From assembly GCF_011008845.1 (NCBI RefSeq), contig NZ_JAAIWM010000001.1, positions 62,001 through 126,000 on the forward strand: a stretch of DNA of 64,000 nt. Direction: 5' to 3'. The notes beneath the pieces were generated by a model, which had not been told where the DNA came from, made no database searches, and saw only the letters and a program-made list of their open reading frames with translations. Below, one piece after another: positions 38,432 through 48,312 of this stretch (its first letter is position 1; every line of letters begins with the position of its first letter). Both the position numbers and the translations under genes were made by a program. This stretch comes from Bacillus mesophilus (GTDB lineage: Bacteria > Bacillota > Bacilli > Bacillales > SA4).

Positions 38432-39691
38432 CTACATATTAAAAATGCGTTGGATATCATTCCATGTTACAACTAGCATTAATAACATTAAGAAGGCAAA
38501 CCCAATAAAGTGTACTAATCCTTCTTTTTGACGATCAATCGGCTTACCTCTAACTGCTTCTACTAAGAAGAACATCAATCTTCCTCCGTCTAGAGCCGGT
38601 AAAGGTAGTAAATTAATAATTCCAAGATTGATACTAAGGATTGCTCCCCATCTCATTAAATTATAAACACCAGTTTGCGCAACTTGATCAGTGGCATCAT
38701 AAATCCCAACTGGACCTGAAAGCATATCAATTGAAAACTGGCCTGTAATTAATTTGCTAAGACCGATTACTATTTCCTTTGTCCAATAAAAAGTTTGTGT
38801 AAATCCATTTTGGATGGAGCTTAGTATACCTTTTTCCACTGGACTGTAGACACCAATCACTCCATATGTCTCTTCACCAGAAGTGGACTTACCAGGTGTA
38901 ATCATTAAATCTATAGGTGTGCCATCTCTCACAATTGTGAATGAAAGTTCTTCTTCAGGGTGAACACGAATAATCTCAACAACGTCCTCCCATGTAGATA
39001 CATCAACTCCATCGATCGTTTGAATAACATCACCTTGTTGTAGTCCCGCTTCAGCAGCAGGGCTGTTTTCTACAACCTCACCAAGTCTCGCTTCGTTTAC
39101 AGGACTTCCTTGTAATAATCCAAGTAATAAAAATATAACAAAAGCCAGTACAAAATTCATAGCAGGACCAGCAATGATTGCCAGTGTTCGTTGAAGCAAT
39201 GTCTTTGAGCCAAACTGGCGGTTGTAAGGTGCAATTTGTGTTTCTTGACCATCAATCACCAATACTGCCTTTTCATGAACAGTAAAACGTTCTAATTTTT
39301 CTTCATCCTGCTCATAACCAGCAATAAACAACTGCTTTTCAAGGTCAGCTTCCTCTACCTCGATTACTCTTGCATTAGGGTACTTATCTTTATTATTTAA
39401 GATAATTTTGATGACTTCATTAGCATTATTTAGTAATAAGCCAATATGATAACCAGGTTTTACATCAATCGTTTCGGGGTCTTCTCCTGCCATACGAACA
39501 AATCCACCAATAGGTAATAGGCGAATTGTGTAGATCGTTTCATCTCTTTTAAAAGAGAACACTTTCGGTCCAAATCCTATCGCAAACTCACGACATAAAA
39601 TTCCAGCTCTTTTTGCTAGCACTAAATGACCTAATTCATGAAAAAATACTAGTGCACCAAATATAATCACAAAAGCAATGACTGTATTCAA
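38432..39691 (-). CDS. rseP: Site-2 intramembrane protease RseP/RasP
   Basis: 419 residues from TTG at 39691 with AGGTGGG six bases upstream. HELGH at residues 18-22 and the LDGGR motif near residue 370 form the metalloprotease site inside the membrane; a PDZ domain (AGLQQGDVIQTIDGVDVSTW in short form) lies at about 200-270. RasP cleaves the anti-sigma factors RsiW and RsiV and the division protein FtsL in B. subtilis. It lies between dxr and proS as expected. Confidence 0.95.
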   Translation of the reverse strand: MNTVIAFVIIFGALVFFHELGHLVLAKRAGILCREFAIGFGPKVFSFKRDETIYTIRLLPIGGFVRMAGEDPETIDVKPGYHIGLLLNNANEVIKIILNNKDKYPNARVIEVEEADLEKQLFIAGYEQDEEKLERFTVHEKAVLVIDGQETQIAPYNRQFGSKTLLQRTLAIIAGPAMNFVLAFVIFLLLGLLQGSPVNEARLGEVVENSPAAEAGLQQGDVIQTIDGVDVSTWEDVVEIIRVHPEEELSFTIVRDGTPIDLMITPGKSTSGEETYGVIGVYSPVEKGILSSIQNGFTQTFYWTKEIVIGLSKLITGQFSIDMLSGPVGIYDATDQVAQTGVYNLMRWGAILSINLGIINLLPLPALDGGRLMFFLVEAVRGKPIDRQKEGLVHFIGFAFLMLLMLVVTWNDIQRIFNM

Positions 39692-39704
39692 TGATAACCC
39701 ACCT

Positions 39705-40853
39705 TTACTTTAGTAGTGATACTACATACCTTCTAGTTTCCTGATCCACTTGTTGAATGGTCTGTAAATCTGGATCCATGATGTTCTGATGTGCTTCAAG
39801 AGCCCTTTCAATAAGGTCTTCTATTTCTAAAAAATTTACTCTACCTGATAGGAAGGCATCTACTGCCACTTCATTTGCTGCATTTAAAACGGTAGGGAGA
39901 GTTCCTCCGGCTTTCCCTGCCTCGTATGCAAAGGCTAAGCATTTGTATCTTTCAAAATCGACTTTATTAAAATGCAGTGTCCCAATTTCCCATAGATTTA
40001 ATTTTTTGGAGATGGGCAGCTCTAACCGATAAGGATATGTAAGTGCATATTGAATAGGTACTCTCATATCAGGTGTGCCAAGCTGTGCCATTACACTTGT
40101 GTCATCATATTCGACCATAGAGTGAATAATACTCTCTTTATGTAAAATTACCTCAATTTTTTCATATGGAATATTAAAAAGCCATCTAGCTTCAATCACT
40201 TCTAGTCCTTTGTTCATCATTGTAGCTGAATCAATGGTGATCTTCGCTCCCATTGACCAGTTTGGATGGGCAAGTGCCTCTTTAACCGTAACATCTTTAA
40301 GTTCTTCTCTATTGCGGTCACGAAAGCTGCCTCCAGATGCAGTTAAAATCAATCGACTAATCTTAGATTGATCTTGTCCTACTAAGGATTGAAAGATAGC
40401 TGAATGTTCACTGTCAACAGGTAGAATATCTACCTCGTACTTCTCCGCTAGGTTCATAACAATCTGTCCAGCTGTCACAAGAGTTTCTTTATTTGCAATG
40501 GCTATTGTTTTCTTTTCTTTAATTGCTTCCAATGTAGGGATGAGTCCAACACTTCCTATTACAGCATTTACTAAAATAGTGGCATCGGGATGCGTCGCCA
40601 CTTCAGTTAATCCATCCTCACCATACGTAACCTTGGCCGAGTATGTAAGTTGTTGCTCGACGATGGTCCGATCCTCTTTTGAAAGGACAGAAATTAATTT
40701 CGGTTGAAACTCATTTACAAGCTTTAACCCTAGTTCAAGATTTCTACCGAAAGAAAGTGCAACTATCTGAAATTGCTCAGGATGAAGCCGAACAAGGTCA
40801 AGTGTCTGTGTTCCAATCGACCCGGTAGCCCCTAACAAACTAATTTTTTTCAT
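39705..40853 (-). CDS. dxr: 1-deoxy-D-xylulose-5-phosphate reductoisomerase
   Basis: 382 residues. [12 protein letters not shown] near residue 8 binds [15 protein letters not shown] holds the metal-binding Asp and Glu; NKETLVTAG and [19 protein letters not shown] (short: [13 protein letters not shown]) follow. It makes methylerythritol phosphate in the non-mevalonate isoprenoid route, feeding undecaprenyl phosphate made by the neighbouring UppS. Confidence 0.97.
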   Translation of the reverse strand: MKKISLLGATGSIGTQTLDLVRLHPEQFQIVALSFGRNLELGLKLVNEFQPKLISVLSKEDRTIVEQQLTYSAKVTYGEDGLTEVATHPDATILVNAVIGSVGLIPTLEAIKEKKTIAIANKETLVTAGQIVMNLAEKYEVDILPVDSEHSAIFQSLVGQDQSKISRLILTASGGSFRDRNREELKDVTVKEALAHPNWSMGAKITIDSATMMNKGLEVIEARWLFNIPYEKIEVILHKESIIHSMVEYDDTSVMAQLGTPDMRVPIQYALTYPYRLELPISKKLNLWEIGTLHFNKVDFERYKCLAFAYEAGKAGGTLPTVLNAANEVAVDAFLSGRVNFLEIEDLIERALEAHQNIMDPDLQTIQQVDQETRRYVVSLLK

Positions 40854-40895
40854 AATTACAGCTCCTAAGTATAAACAAGCTAGTTATAACAGCTA

Positions 40896-41684
40896 TTAGA
40901 TAAATTGTAAGAAGTAAAAAATCGGTAAAACAAATAATAGACTATCAAAGCGATCTAATATACCACCATGTCCAGGTAAAAGTGTACCTGAATCTTTAAC
41001 TGAGTAGTGTCTCTTTAAAGCAGATTCTACTAAGTCACCTATTTGTCCAAATATCGATAATAAGATTGTAATGATGATTACCATTACAAATGAATCACTA
41101 ATTGGTAAAATTGCTTGAAAGATAATGGCAACAACTAATGCACATAGAATACCGCCTACTGAGCCTTCTATCGTTTTATTAGGACTGATTTCAGGCCATA
41201 GCTTTCTTTTGCCCATTGCTCTTCCAACAAAATATGCACCCGAGTCTGTTGCCCATATAACAAACATAGCAAAAAAGAGATACTTCAAGCCTTGTTCATT
41301 GATCTGAATGAAGTAATAAAAACCAGTTCCTATATAAATCGTAGCTAATATAATAAAAGCTGCATGATCAAAGGTAAACTGATTCTTAGTTACAACTGTA
41401 TAAGATAATAAAAACACGACTGCTAAAAGTGCGATTTCAACCTTTGATATATTTACTTCCGTAAGGAAATCAATGGTTGTATTGGGATATAAAAGCACCC
41501 AAATCAATACCAAACTCAATATCCCAGGAAACGATAGTAAAGATATTTTTTTCATTTTTAATAGTTCATAAATTGCGATAGATGCCAGTAAATAAATAAA
41601 TATGGTAAACGGTAGTCCACCTATAATGACAAATGGCAAAAATATCGCTGCAGCTAGAACTGCTGTTAAGATTCTTTGGATCAT
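40896..41684 (-). CDS. cdsA: Phosphatidate cytidylyltransferase
   Basis: 262 residues, about seven to eight membrane spans. The signature for the family runs from SPNKTIEGSVGG to GHGGILDRFDSLLF near the C-terminus. It makes CDP-diacylglycerol from phosphatidate and CTP. Linked to uppS (17-base gap) and dxr. Confidence 0.96.
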   Translation of the reverse strand: MIQRILTAVLAAAIFLPFVIIGGLPFTIFIYLLASIAIYELLKMKKISLLSFPGILSLVLIWVLLYPNTTIDFLTEVNISKVEIALLAVVFLLSYTVVTKNQFTFDHAAFIILATIYIGTGFYYFIQINEQGLKYLFFAMFVIWATDSGAYFVGRAMGKRKLWPEISPNKTIEGSVGGILCALVVAIIFQAILPISDSFVMVIIITILLSIFGQIGDLVESALKRHYSVKDSGTLLPGHGGILDRFDSLLFVLPIFYFLQFI

Positions 41685-41701
41685 ATTGTATTCATCACCT
41701 T

Positions 41702-42475
41702 TTATACGCCCCCATACCTGCGGTTCCGTTTTTGAAACTCGTCAATCGCTTCTAGTAACTCACTTTCAGAAAAGTCAGGCCATAGTATATCTGTAAACCA
41801 AAACTCAGTGTAGGCAAGCTGCCATAGCATGAAGTTACTAAGTCTGTATTCACCGCTTGTACGAATTAACAAATCAGGGTCTTTTATTTTTCTAGTCATT
41901 AAGTATTGTGAGACTAGTTGATCATCAATATCCGTTTCCGATATTTGTCCAGCTTTAACATCTGAGGCAATTTGTTTAATTGCCTTAGTAATTTCATCCC
42001 GAGATCCATAGTTTAGTGCGAAATTTAGTATTAACCCGGTATTATCCTTCGTTTCCTCTATAGCTCGTTCAACTGCATTTCTAGTATGAATCGGAATTTC
42101 ATTGTGATTCCCCATCATCTGGACTCTAACATTTTGTTCGACTAACTCCGGTAAGAAAGTACCTAAAAACTCCTCTGGAAGCTTCATTAAGTATTCAACC
42201 TCTTGTTTGGGTCGCTTCCAATTCTCAGTAGAAAATGCATAAAGAGTTAATACCTGAACTCCCAACTCATTTGCAACCCTGGTGATTTTTCTTACTACTT
42301 TCATTCCCTCATGGTGACCAGCTATACGAGGTAATGCTCTCTTATTTGCCCAACGCCCATTTCCATCCATAATAATGGCAATATGCTTAGGAACAGGCCT
42401 AGACAAAACATCTTCTTTTGAAGGTGTCGTTATATTTTCTTTTTTGGTATTCCAACGTTTTAGTTTATCAAGCAT
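41702..42475 (-). CDS. uppS: Undecaprenyl diphosphate synthase
   Basis: 257 residues from the ATG at 42475, preceded by TGGGGGA; ATGs further upstream lie over the transcription start region. IIMDGNGRWA contains the catalytic Asp at residue 37; LTLYAFSTENWKRP and LLIRTSGEYRLSNFMLWQ (short: RTSGE.RLSNF) bind isopentenyl diphosphate. It makes the C55 carrier lipid for peptidoglycan. A near-consensus promoter sits just upstream, so the leader is only around 15-20 bases. Confidence 0.97.
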   Translation of the reverse strand: MLDKLKRWNTKKENITTPSKEDVLSRPVPKHIAIIMDGNGRWANKRALPRIAGHHEGMKVVRKITRVANELGVQVLTLYAFSTENWKRPKQEVEYLMKLPEEFLGTFLPELVEQNVRVQMMGNHNEIPIHTRNAVERAIEETKDNTGLILNFALNYGSRDEITKAIKQIASDVKAGQISETDIDDQLVSQYLMTRKIKDPDLLIRTSGEYRLSNFMLWQLAYTEFWFTDILWPDFSESELLEAIDEFQKRNRRYGGV

Positions 42476-42497
42476 CTTCTTATCCCCCATCATTACC

Positions 42498-42526
42498 ATT
42501 ATAAACAAAGCTTATCCACAGTTCAA
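42498..42526 (-). promoter_or_regulatory. Sigma-A promoter of the uppS-cdsA-dxr-rseP-proS operon
   Basis: TTGAAC (42521-42526), 17-base spacer, TATAAT (42498-42503) on the minus strand. The remaining upstream 200 bases show only the frr terminator and AT-rich sequence. Confidence 0.88.
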
Positions 42527-42725
42527 AGAAACTCTAAGCTTCATTACATTTATAAGGAAGATTTTCTTTATATATGTAGAATTTTTAAAAACCAAACCTG
42601 TTCTTATACAGAGTCAATTGATTAAGTATTACAGTCACTGAGCCCTTCAGACATTCTACACTACTATAAAAGTTCTATATGCGAGCCTTTAAAGTATCTA
42701 TAACGTATCCTAGACAAAAACCAAT

Positions 42726-42752
42726 TTAAAAAACCCCCTAAATATAGAGGGT
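42726..42752 (-). terminator. Terminator of pyrH-frr
   Basis: ACCCTC pairs with GGGGGT (one G-U pair, 8-base AT loop), followed by TTTTTT on the minus strand, about 35 bases after frr. Confidence 0.8.
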
Positions 42753-42787
42753 CTATAATTCTACTCACTATTTTACCGTTTAATGGC

Positions 42788-43345
42788 TTAAACTGCCATA
42801 ATTTCTTTTTCTTTTTCCTTTGTTACGTTATCAACCTGAGTAATATGTGCATCCGTTTCTTTTTGGATGGCTTCAGTTAAACTACGTAATTCGTCTTCGG
42901 TAATTTCACCATTTTTCTCAAGCTTCTTCAATTCATCATTTCCATCACGGCGGATATTACGAACAGCAACTTTTGCTTCCTCGCCATATTTTTTTACTAG
43001 CTTCGTTAATTCTACACGACGCTCTTCCGTTAATGCTGGAATGACAATACGGATAACTGACCCATCATTTGTAGGAGTGATCCCAAGATCAGATTTCATA
43101 ATCGCTTTTTCTATTTCACCTAGTGCAGTTTTATCATATGGAGTAATAATTAGCATTCTTGCTTCTGGAACATTAACGGATGCTAATTGATTTACTGGTG
43201 TTGGAGCTCCATAATAATCAACTGTAATCTTATCTAGTAATGATGCACTCGCACGCCCAGCGCGGATTGTAGAAAGCTCACGTTGGTAAGCTTGAATTGC
43301 TTTATCCATTTTTTCTTTAGCATTTTTAACTACTTGCCCAGTCAT
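42788..43345 (-). CDS. frr: Ribosome recycling factor
   Basis: 185 residues, family length. Features are [14 protein letters not shown] near residue 29, [13 protein letters not shown], and [11 protein letters not shown] in the long helical domain. With EF-G it splits post-termination ribosomes. It follows pyrH by one base. Confidence 0.97.
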   Translation of the reverse strand: MTGQVVKNAKEKMDKAIQAYQRELSTIRAGRASASLLDKITVDYYGAPTPVNQLASVNVPEARMLIITPYDKTALGEIEKAIMKSDLGITPTNDGSVIRIVIPALTEERRVELTKLVKKYGEEAKVAVRNIRRDGNDELKKLEKNGEITEDELRSLTEAIQKETDAHITQVDNVTKEKEKEIMAV

Positions 43346-43346
43346 G

Positions 43347-44069
43347 TTACTTCCCCCTCACTATCGTTCCAATATTTTCCCCTAACACTGCTCGCTTGAT
43401 ATTACCTTCTTCCATAATTGAAAAAACAATCAAGGAAATATCGTTATCCATACATAGAGAGGACGCTGTTGAATCCATTACACCTAAGCCCTCTTTTAAA
43501 ACATCAAGATAAGATAAGCTTTCATACTTAGTAGCTGTTTTATCAATGGAAGGATCTGCAGTGTATACTCCGTCCACATTATTCTTAGCCATTAATATAA
43601 CGTCAGCTTCAATTTCAGCTGCTCGTAAAGCTGCTGTAGTATCAGTAGAAAAGTAAGGGTTACCTGTACCTGCTGCGAAAATGACAACCCGCCCCTTCTC
43701 CAAATGCCTGATTGCTTTTCTACGAATATAAGGCTCTGCTACTTGACGCATTTCAATCGATGATTGAACTCTAGTTTGAATCCCTAAATTCTCAAGACTA
43801 TCTTGCAATGCTAGTGAATTCATAACCGTAGCAAGCATGCCCATATAATCTGCATTTGCACGATCCATTCCCATTTCACTACCTGCTTTACCACGCCAGA
43901 TATTTCCAGCACCTACCACAACTGCTACTTCTACTTGCATTTCAGCTATTTCTTTTACCTGTTTTGCAATTGATTGTATGACAGCTGGATTAATTCCAAA
44001 ACCTTGATCTCCAGCAAGCGCTTCACCACTAAGCTTTAAGACAACTCGTTTATATTTTGCAGACGTCAT
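43347..44069 (-). CDS. pyrH: Uridylate kinase
   Basis: 240 residues. [12 protein letters not shown] at the N-terminus, [10 protein letters not shown] and [20 protein letters not shown] (short: GTGNP.F.TDT.A.LR) mark bacterial UMP kinases of the amino-acid-kinase fold. It makes UDP for all pyrimidine nucleotides and is essential. A ribosome site AGGAGG precedes the ATG. No promoter is visible in the 55 bases between it and the MITE-like element, so transcription comes from upstream of or within that element. Confidence 0.97.
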   Translation of the reverse strand: MTSAKYKRVVLKLSGEALAGDQGFGINPAVIQSIAKQVKEIAEMQVEVAVVVGAGNIWRGKAGSEMGMDRANADYMGMLATVMNSLALQDSLENLGIQTRVQSSIEMRQVAEPYIRRKAIRHLEKGRVVIFAAGTGNPYFSTDTTAALRAAEIEADVILMAKNNVDGVYTADPSIDKTATKYESLSYLDVLKEGLGVMDSTASSLCMDNDISLIVFSIMEEGNIKRAVLGENIGTIVRGK

Positions 44070-44129
44070 TTTTACCTCCTGCGAACCAAGTAATATGTAA
44101 GATATTTTCTTATCTTTTTTGTTTCTTTT

Positions 44130-44315
44130 GGCTGTGTTAAACCTTGTTGTTGATTTTCGTTACAGGACACTCGCTTTCCGCGGGCGAGTCCGTGAGCCTC
44201 CTCGGCGAAAAGCGCGCCTGTGGGGTCTCCCGCGACCCGCTTTCCCGCAGGAGTCTCGCGTCCTTCCAACTTCAATCAACAGTGCTAATTATCAACACTA
44301 TTCTTTAACACAGCA
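44130..44315. mobile_element. GC-rich MITE-like element between tsf and pyrH
   Basis: Perfect 11-bp inverted ends GCTGTGTTAAA (44131-44141) and TTTAACACAGC (44304-44314) bound a core with much higher G+C than anything nearby (about 44160-44270). Inside lie secondary inverted pieces GTTGATT/AATCAAC, a GGGTC/GACCC hairpin and repeated GCGGRAAAGCG. The octamer TTTCTTTT occurs on both sides (44122-44129 and 44316-44323), a candidate target duplication. No transposase is encoded; two short ORFs inside are by-products of the GC-rich sequence. The layout resembles a widespread intergenic repeat of Bacillaceae, from memory; a database search would settle it. Confidence 0.8.
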
Positions 44316-44323
44316 TTTCTTTT

Positions 44324-44350
44324 AAAAAATAGGGAACACAGTGTGTTCCC
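44324..44350 (-). terminator. Terminator of tsf
   Basis: GGGAACAC pairs with GTGTTCCC (3-base loop) and TATTTTTT follows on the minus strand. It ends right beside the MITE-like element. Confidence 0.9.
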
Positions 44351-44379
44351 TTGTTTCTGTTTTATAAACAGTGCTGAGC

Positions 44380-45261
44380 TTATTTATTAACCTGGTTCAT
44401 AACCTCTTCAGCAAAGTTATCTTGACGCTTCTCGATACCTTCTCCTACTTCGTAACGTACGAAGTTCTTAACAGTAGCACCTTTGCTTTCAACAAACTTG
44501 CGTACTTTTTGGTCCGGATCTTTTACAAAGCTTTGGTCAAGTAAGCAGATGTCTTCAAAGAATTTACCAAGGCGACCTTCAACCATTTTTGCAACGATAT
44601 TTTCTGGCTTACCTTCATTAAGTGCTTGCTGAGTTAACACTTCACGCTCACGTGCAATTTCCTCTTCTGTAACAGCACTTCTATCAACATACTTAGGGTT
44701 TACAGCAGCGATATGCATTGCAATATCTTTTGCTACAGACTCATCAGTTGTACCTTCAAGAACTGTTAATACACCAATACGTCCACCCATGTGTAAGTAA
44801 GCACCAAATGCATCATTGTCTGTTTTAGTAGCAACAGAGAAACGACGTAGCGTTAACTTCTCACCGATTTTAGCAATTGCAGTATTAATATGTTCTTGAA
44901 CACTTGAACCATTGTCCATTTTTTGTTCTAATGCTTCTTCAATAGAAGCAGGCTTGTTCTTTAATAGGTGACTACCCAATTCTCTTGTTAAGTTTAAGAA
45001 TCCTTCGTTCTTAGCAACGAAATCAGTCTCAGAGTTAACTTCAAAGATTACAGCTTCATTTCCATTAACTTCGATTGCAGAAATCCCTTCAGCAGCAATA
45101 CGGTCAGACTTATTAGCTGCTTTTGCAATACCTTTTTCGCGTAGGAAATCAATTGCTTTGTCCATATCACCATCAGTTTCAGTTAATGCTTTTTTACAAT
45201 CCATCATTCCAGCGCCAGTTTTCTCACGTAATTCTTTTACCATTTGAGCTGTTACAGCCAT
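44380..45261 (-). CDS. tsf: Elongation factor Ts
   Basis: 293 residues. The UBA-like N-terminus ([19 protein letters not shown] in short form: [12 protein letters not shown]) and the nucleotide-exchange TDFVAKN motif near residue 80 are present. EF-Ts recycles EF-Tu-GDP. It has its own promoter, and an attenuator separates it from rpsB. Confidence 0.98.
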   Translation of the reverse strand: MAVTAQMVKELREKTGAGMMDCKKALTETDGDMDKAIDFLREKGIAKAANKSDRIAAEGISAIEVNGNEAVIFEVNSETDFVAKNEGFLNLTRELGSHLLKNKPASIEEALEQKMDNGSSVQEHINTAIAKIGEKLTLRRFSVATKTDNDAFGAYLHMGGRIGVLTVLEGTTDESVAKDIAMHIAAVNPKYVDRSAVTEEEIAREREVLTQQALNEGKPENIVAKMVEGRLGKFFEDICLLDQSFVKDPDQKVRKFVESKGATVKNFVRYEVGEGIEKRQDNFAEEVMNQVNK

Positions 45262-45309
45262 TGTAGTTCCTCCTTCATACTATCTATTATGTAATTTAAA
45301 TGTTCTACT

Positions 45310-45338
45310 ATAATATAGCCTATAAAGCTTCTATTCAA
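45310..45338 (-). promoter_or_regulatory. Sigma-A promoter of tsf
   Basis: TTGAAT (45333-45338), 17-base spacer, TATTAT (45310-45315) on the minus strand, 50 bases upstream of the ATG. Confidence 0.75.
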
Positions 45339-45354
45339 TCTACTGTATTTGCTT

Positions 45355-45394
45355 AAAAAAGGTGATAAAAGGCTTTTGTCCCTCTTATCACCTT
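45355..45394 (-). terminator. Terminator/attenuator between rpsB and tsf
   Basis: A 14-bp stem with one G-U pair (AAGGTGATAAGAGG with CCTTTTATCACCTT, 8-base loop) followed by TTTT, ten bases after rpsB. Confidence 0.9.
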
Positions 45395-45403
45395 CAATTA
45401 ATA

Positions 45404-46226
<823 letters not shown>

Positions 46227-46255
46227 ACTATAACACAGGAAAAAGTCATAATCAA
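46227..46255 (-). promoter_or_regulatory. Sigma-A promoter of rpsB
   Basis: TTGATT (46250-46255), 17-base spacer, TATAGT (46227-46232) on the minus strand, immediately after swrB. No terminator lies between swrB and this promoter, so fla/che transcripts may read into rpsB. Confidence 0.78.
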
Positions 46256-46273
46256 GCTAGTTTTGCCGAGTTA

Positions 46274-46801
46274 TCAATTAAATTTTAAAAAGAGCTCGAT
46301 TTCTGTCACTCCTTTATTCAATTGTTTAGCAATCTCTTCCACTGATAATCCTTTATTATGTAGTTTTTTTGCTTGTTGCCCTAATGGTAACAGTTCAAAT
46401 TCTTTTTCTTCCTTTTCTTGCTTGGAACCTTTGCTTGAATCGAATGTCTTAAGGTCTTCATCAAACTTAGGTAGTAATGATAATAGATCTTCATCCGAAA
46501 GTTGTGGTTCGATTGTATTTATGCTAATTGAAGCTAGTTTTTCCTTTTTTGTTGTCTCTTTTTCAGTAGAAGGCTTAGTATTCATTGGCTTATAATCATG
46601 CTTTACCTTTTTTAAGAAGAGTTCATTCTCCTCTTTCATCTCCATAATGTAAGATGATAGAACATCCTCCATATCTTTTAAGAGATTTCCTTGTTTCCGT
46701 TCAATTTCTCTTGTCTGTTCTAACCTATAGTATAGAAGGATAATAATTAGGAATGAAACGGCATGAAGAACAAAGCTAACAATTAATAAAAAAGTATTCA
46801 T
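46274..46801 (-). CDS. swrB: SwrB-like protein (YlxL family)
   Basis: 175 residues: one N-terminal membrane segment (about 3-24), a coiled region (EQTREIERKQG.. to VKHDYK), an acidic low-complexity middle and a C-terminal helix-turn-helix-like end (HNKGLSVEEIAKQLNKGVTEIELFLKF in short form: GLSVEEIAKQL...EIELFL). In B. subtilis SwrB acts at the flagellar base to promote FliM/FliG-linked export activation and swarming, and is the last gene of fla/che, as here. The length and layout fit; sequence in the middle is poorly conserved. Confidence 0.82.
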   Translation of the reverse strand: MNTFLLIVSFVLHAVSFLIIILLYYRLEQTREIERKQGNLLKDMEDVLSSYIMEMKEENELFLKKVKHDYKPMNTKPSTEKETTKKEKLASISINTIEPQLSDEDLLSLLPKFDEDLKTFDSSKGSKQEKEEKEFELLPLGQQAKKLHNKGLSVEEIAKQLNKGVTEIELFLKFN

Positions 46802-46809
46802 AAATTCTC

Positions 46810-47115
46810 CTACCCACTAATATCAATAATTTTCCCTATAAAAGGGTGCTGTTCTTTTTCTTCTTGATTCGTCTTCTTTTGTGACGAGGATTTCACTTGA
46901 GCGCCGTTTGTTGTTGATGAATCTAGGTTAAGAGCTGACTTTTCTTTTTTATCATTTTTGACAACTTGTTTTCTTTTTCGTTCATCTTCTATCTTTGCCC
47001 CTCGGGCTATTTGGTCTTGCATATGTTGGCCTCTTTGCTGTAATTGCTCTTGTAGCTTACCAAAGTCCTGTGTTCTGGGAAGTGCAACCTGTAGTTCTAT
47101 AAGCTTTAAACTCAC
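46810..47115 (-). CDS. Unnamed small basic protein between sigD and swrB
   Basis: 101 residues from a GTG at 47115 with GGAGTGG five bases upstream; an upstream GTG five codons earlier lies in that site. I do not recognise a named family. The first 40 residues (SLKLIELQVALPRTQDFGKLQEQL, described as an amphipathic helix after LIELQVALPR) and the end HPFIGKIIDISG look constrained, while the middle is Lys/Ser/Glu-rich and probably disordered. No membrane segment. Its place inside the fla/che operon, coupled to sigD and swrB, suggests a role in motility control or basal-body assembly. B. subtilis lacks a gene at this site. Confidence 0.75.
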   Translation of the reverse strand: MSLKLIELQVALPRTQDFGKLQEQLQQRGQHMQDQIARGAKIEDERKRKQVVKNDKKEKSALNLDSSTTNGAQVKSSSQKKTNQEEKEQHPFIGKIIDISG

Positions 47116-47142
47116 TTTAACCACTCCCACTACTATTAATAT

Positions 47143-47913
47143 TTAATCGTAAATTGTGTCCAAAAGCTTTTTCATCTTAAATAATGCCTTAGAATGTATT
47201 TGAGAAATCCTTGATGTAGAGAGTCCCATGACTTGGCCAATTTCTGTTAGCGTTAATTCCTCTTTATAAAATAAGCTTACGACTAATTGTTCATTTTCAT
47301 TTAACTGTTCTATTACAAGTGCTAATTGTTCAACCAGTTCATCTTTTAGAAGTTTGTCTTCAGGGGTTAATGTCTTCTCATCCTTAATCGTGAACTTCGC
47401 GGACTCTTGAGAATCTTCCATATCCTTAGGACCATCATCGATGGATAAAACATTTGCAAAAAAACCTTCCGTAACAGATTGCTGTACTTCATCTTCAGTT
47501 AAGCCCAATTCTTCGGCAATATCTTTGGGTGTTACTGTTCTCATATACTTTTGTTCAAGCTTCTCAATAACACTATCAATTTTCTTTGCCTTTTCCCTAG
47601 AACTTCTTGGAAGCCAATCTTCTTTTCGTAAACCGTCTATAATAGCTCCTCTTACCCGAAAGGAGGCATATGTATCAAATTTCAGGTCTCTTGTCGGATC
47701 AAATTTTTCTAGCGCATCATATAAGCCTAACATTCCAAGGCTTGTTAAATCATCTTTATTAACGCTCTTAGGAAGTCCCACTGCAATACGCTGAACATGA
47801 TAATTGACCAAAGGTAAATAAATTCTCATTAGGGAATCTGCCGCTTGACTATCTCGACATTCAATCCACTTTTGCCAATAAATCTGATCATCGTTTGAGG
47901 AAACGTGAGTCAC
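47143..47913 (-). CDS. sigD: RNA polymerase sigma-D (flagellar/chemotaxis sigma factor)
   Basis: 256 residues starting at GTG (47913) with a G-rich ribosome site GGGGGGGAT. Region 2 has LTSLGMLGLYDALEKFDP and the -10-reading DTYASFRVRGAIIDGLR; region 4 has LTLTEIGQVMGLSTSRISQIHSKAL (short: LTEIG..MGLSTSRISQI). Sigma-D (FliA type) directs late flagellar, chemotaxis and autolysin genes and is held by FlgM. It sits near the end of the operon, so its level depends on transcript reach, as in B. subtilis. Confidence 0.97.
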   Translation of the reverse strand: MTHVSSNDDQIYWQKWIECRDSQAADSLMRIYLPLVNYHVQRIAVGLPKSVNKDDLTSLGMLGLYDALEKFDPTRDLKFDTYASFRVRGAIIDGLRKEDWLPRSSREKAKKIDSVIEKLEQKYMRTVTPKDIAEELGLTEDEVQQSVTEGFFANVLSIDDGPKDMEDSQESAKFTIKDEKTLTPEDKLLKDELVEQLALVIEQLNENEQLVVSLFYKEELTLTEIGQVMGLSTSRISQIHSKALFKMKKLLDTIYD

Positions 47914-47943
47914 AAAATCCCCCCCCTTTTATGGTGATTACTG

Positions 47944-48312
47944 CTATTCTTTTTGATTTAACATCTCTTTTATGTAACGTGCAGCGATGATTGCCTCTTC
48001 CTCACTTAGTGGATCAATCGAACGCTTTATCTTTTCTAGGTCAATATTTTCATTTTGCAAAAGCTGTGATGTTATATCATCATCTACTTCCCGTTTAGAT
48101 GTTTCTGTCTTCTGTATAGTATGACCTTTAGAATCTCTCATTATAAAATGGAACATCCATCTAAACAGATATGCAATTAGAAAGAAAGATACGAAGGCCA
48201 CAAACCCACGTATCATAGATGTCATAAAGCTATTATTGGTATAGGCAGAAATAAATACAACAATAAATCCTAAGAAGCCAAAAACAGCATTAATTAGAAC
48301 AGATCCTGCCAT
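47944..48312 (-). CDS. Unnamed small membrane protein between cheD and sigD
   Basis: 122 residues. Two hydrophobic spans, about 5-25 and 29-57, with Arg/Trp/His at the inner face, then a soluble acidic C-terminal tail of about 60 residues ending SEEEAIIAARYIKEMLNQKE (helical). I do not recognise the family. The ATG overlaps the cheD stop by one base (TAATG), so it is certainly translated with the chemotaxis genes. B. subtilis has no gene here. Possible roles, all inferred: a membrane adaptor for the chemotaxis or flagellar complex, or a regulator of sigma-D activity. The C-terminal helix could bind a partner protein. Confidence 0.8.
   Translation of the reverse strand: MAGSVLINAVFGFLGFIVVFISAYTNNSFMTSMIRGFVAFVSFFLIAYLFRWMFHFIMRDSKGHTIQKTETSKREVDDDITSQLLQNENIDLEKIKRSIDPLSEEEAIIAARYIKEMLNQKE

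Noticed and set aside
42476..42787. A further mobile element in the 312-base gap before uppS
   Set aside because: It holds the frr terminator and the uppS promoter; I saw no inverted ends or flanking duplication like those of the other elements.
44072..44325. Two overlapping short ORFs (67-68 codons, opposite strands) inside the GC-rich element
   Set aside because: They follow from the GC-rich palindromic core, have no ribosome site and read as Arg/Gly/Pro-rich low-complexity sequence.
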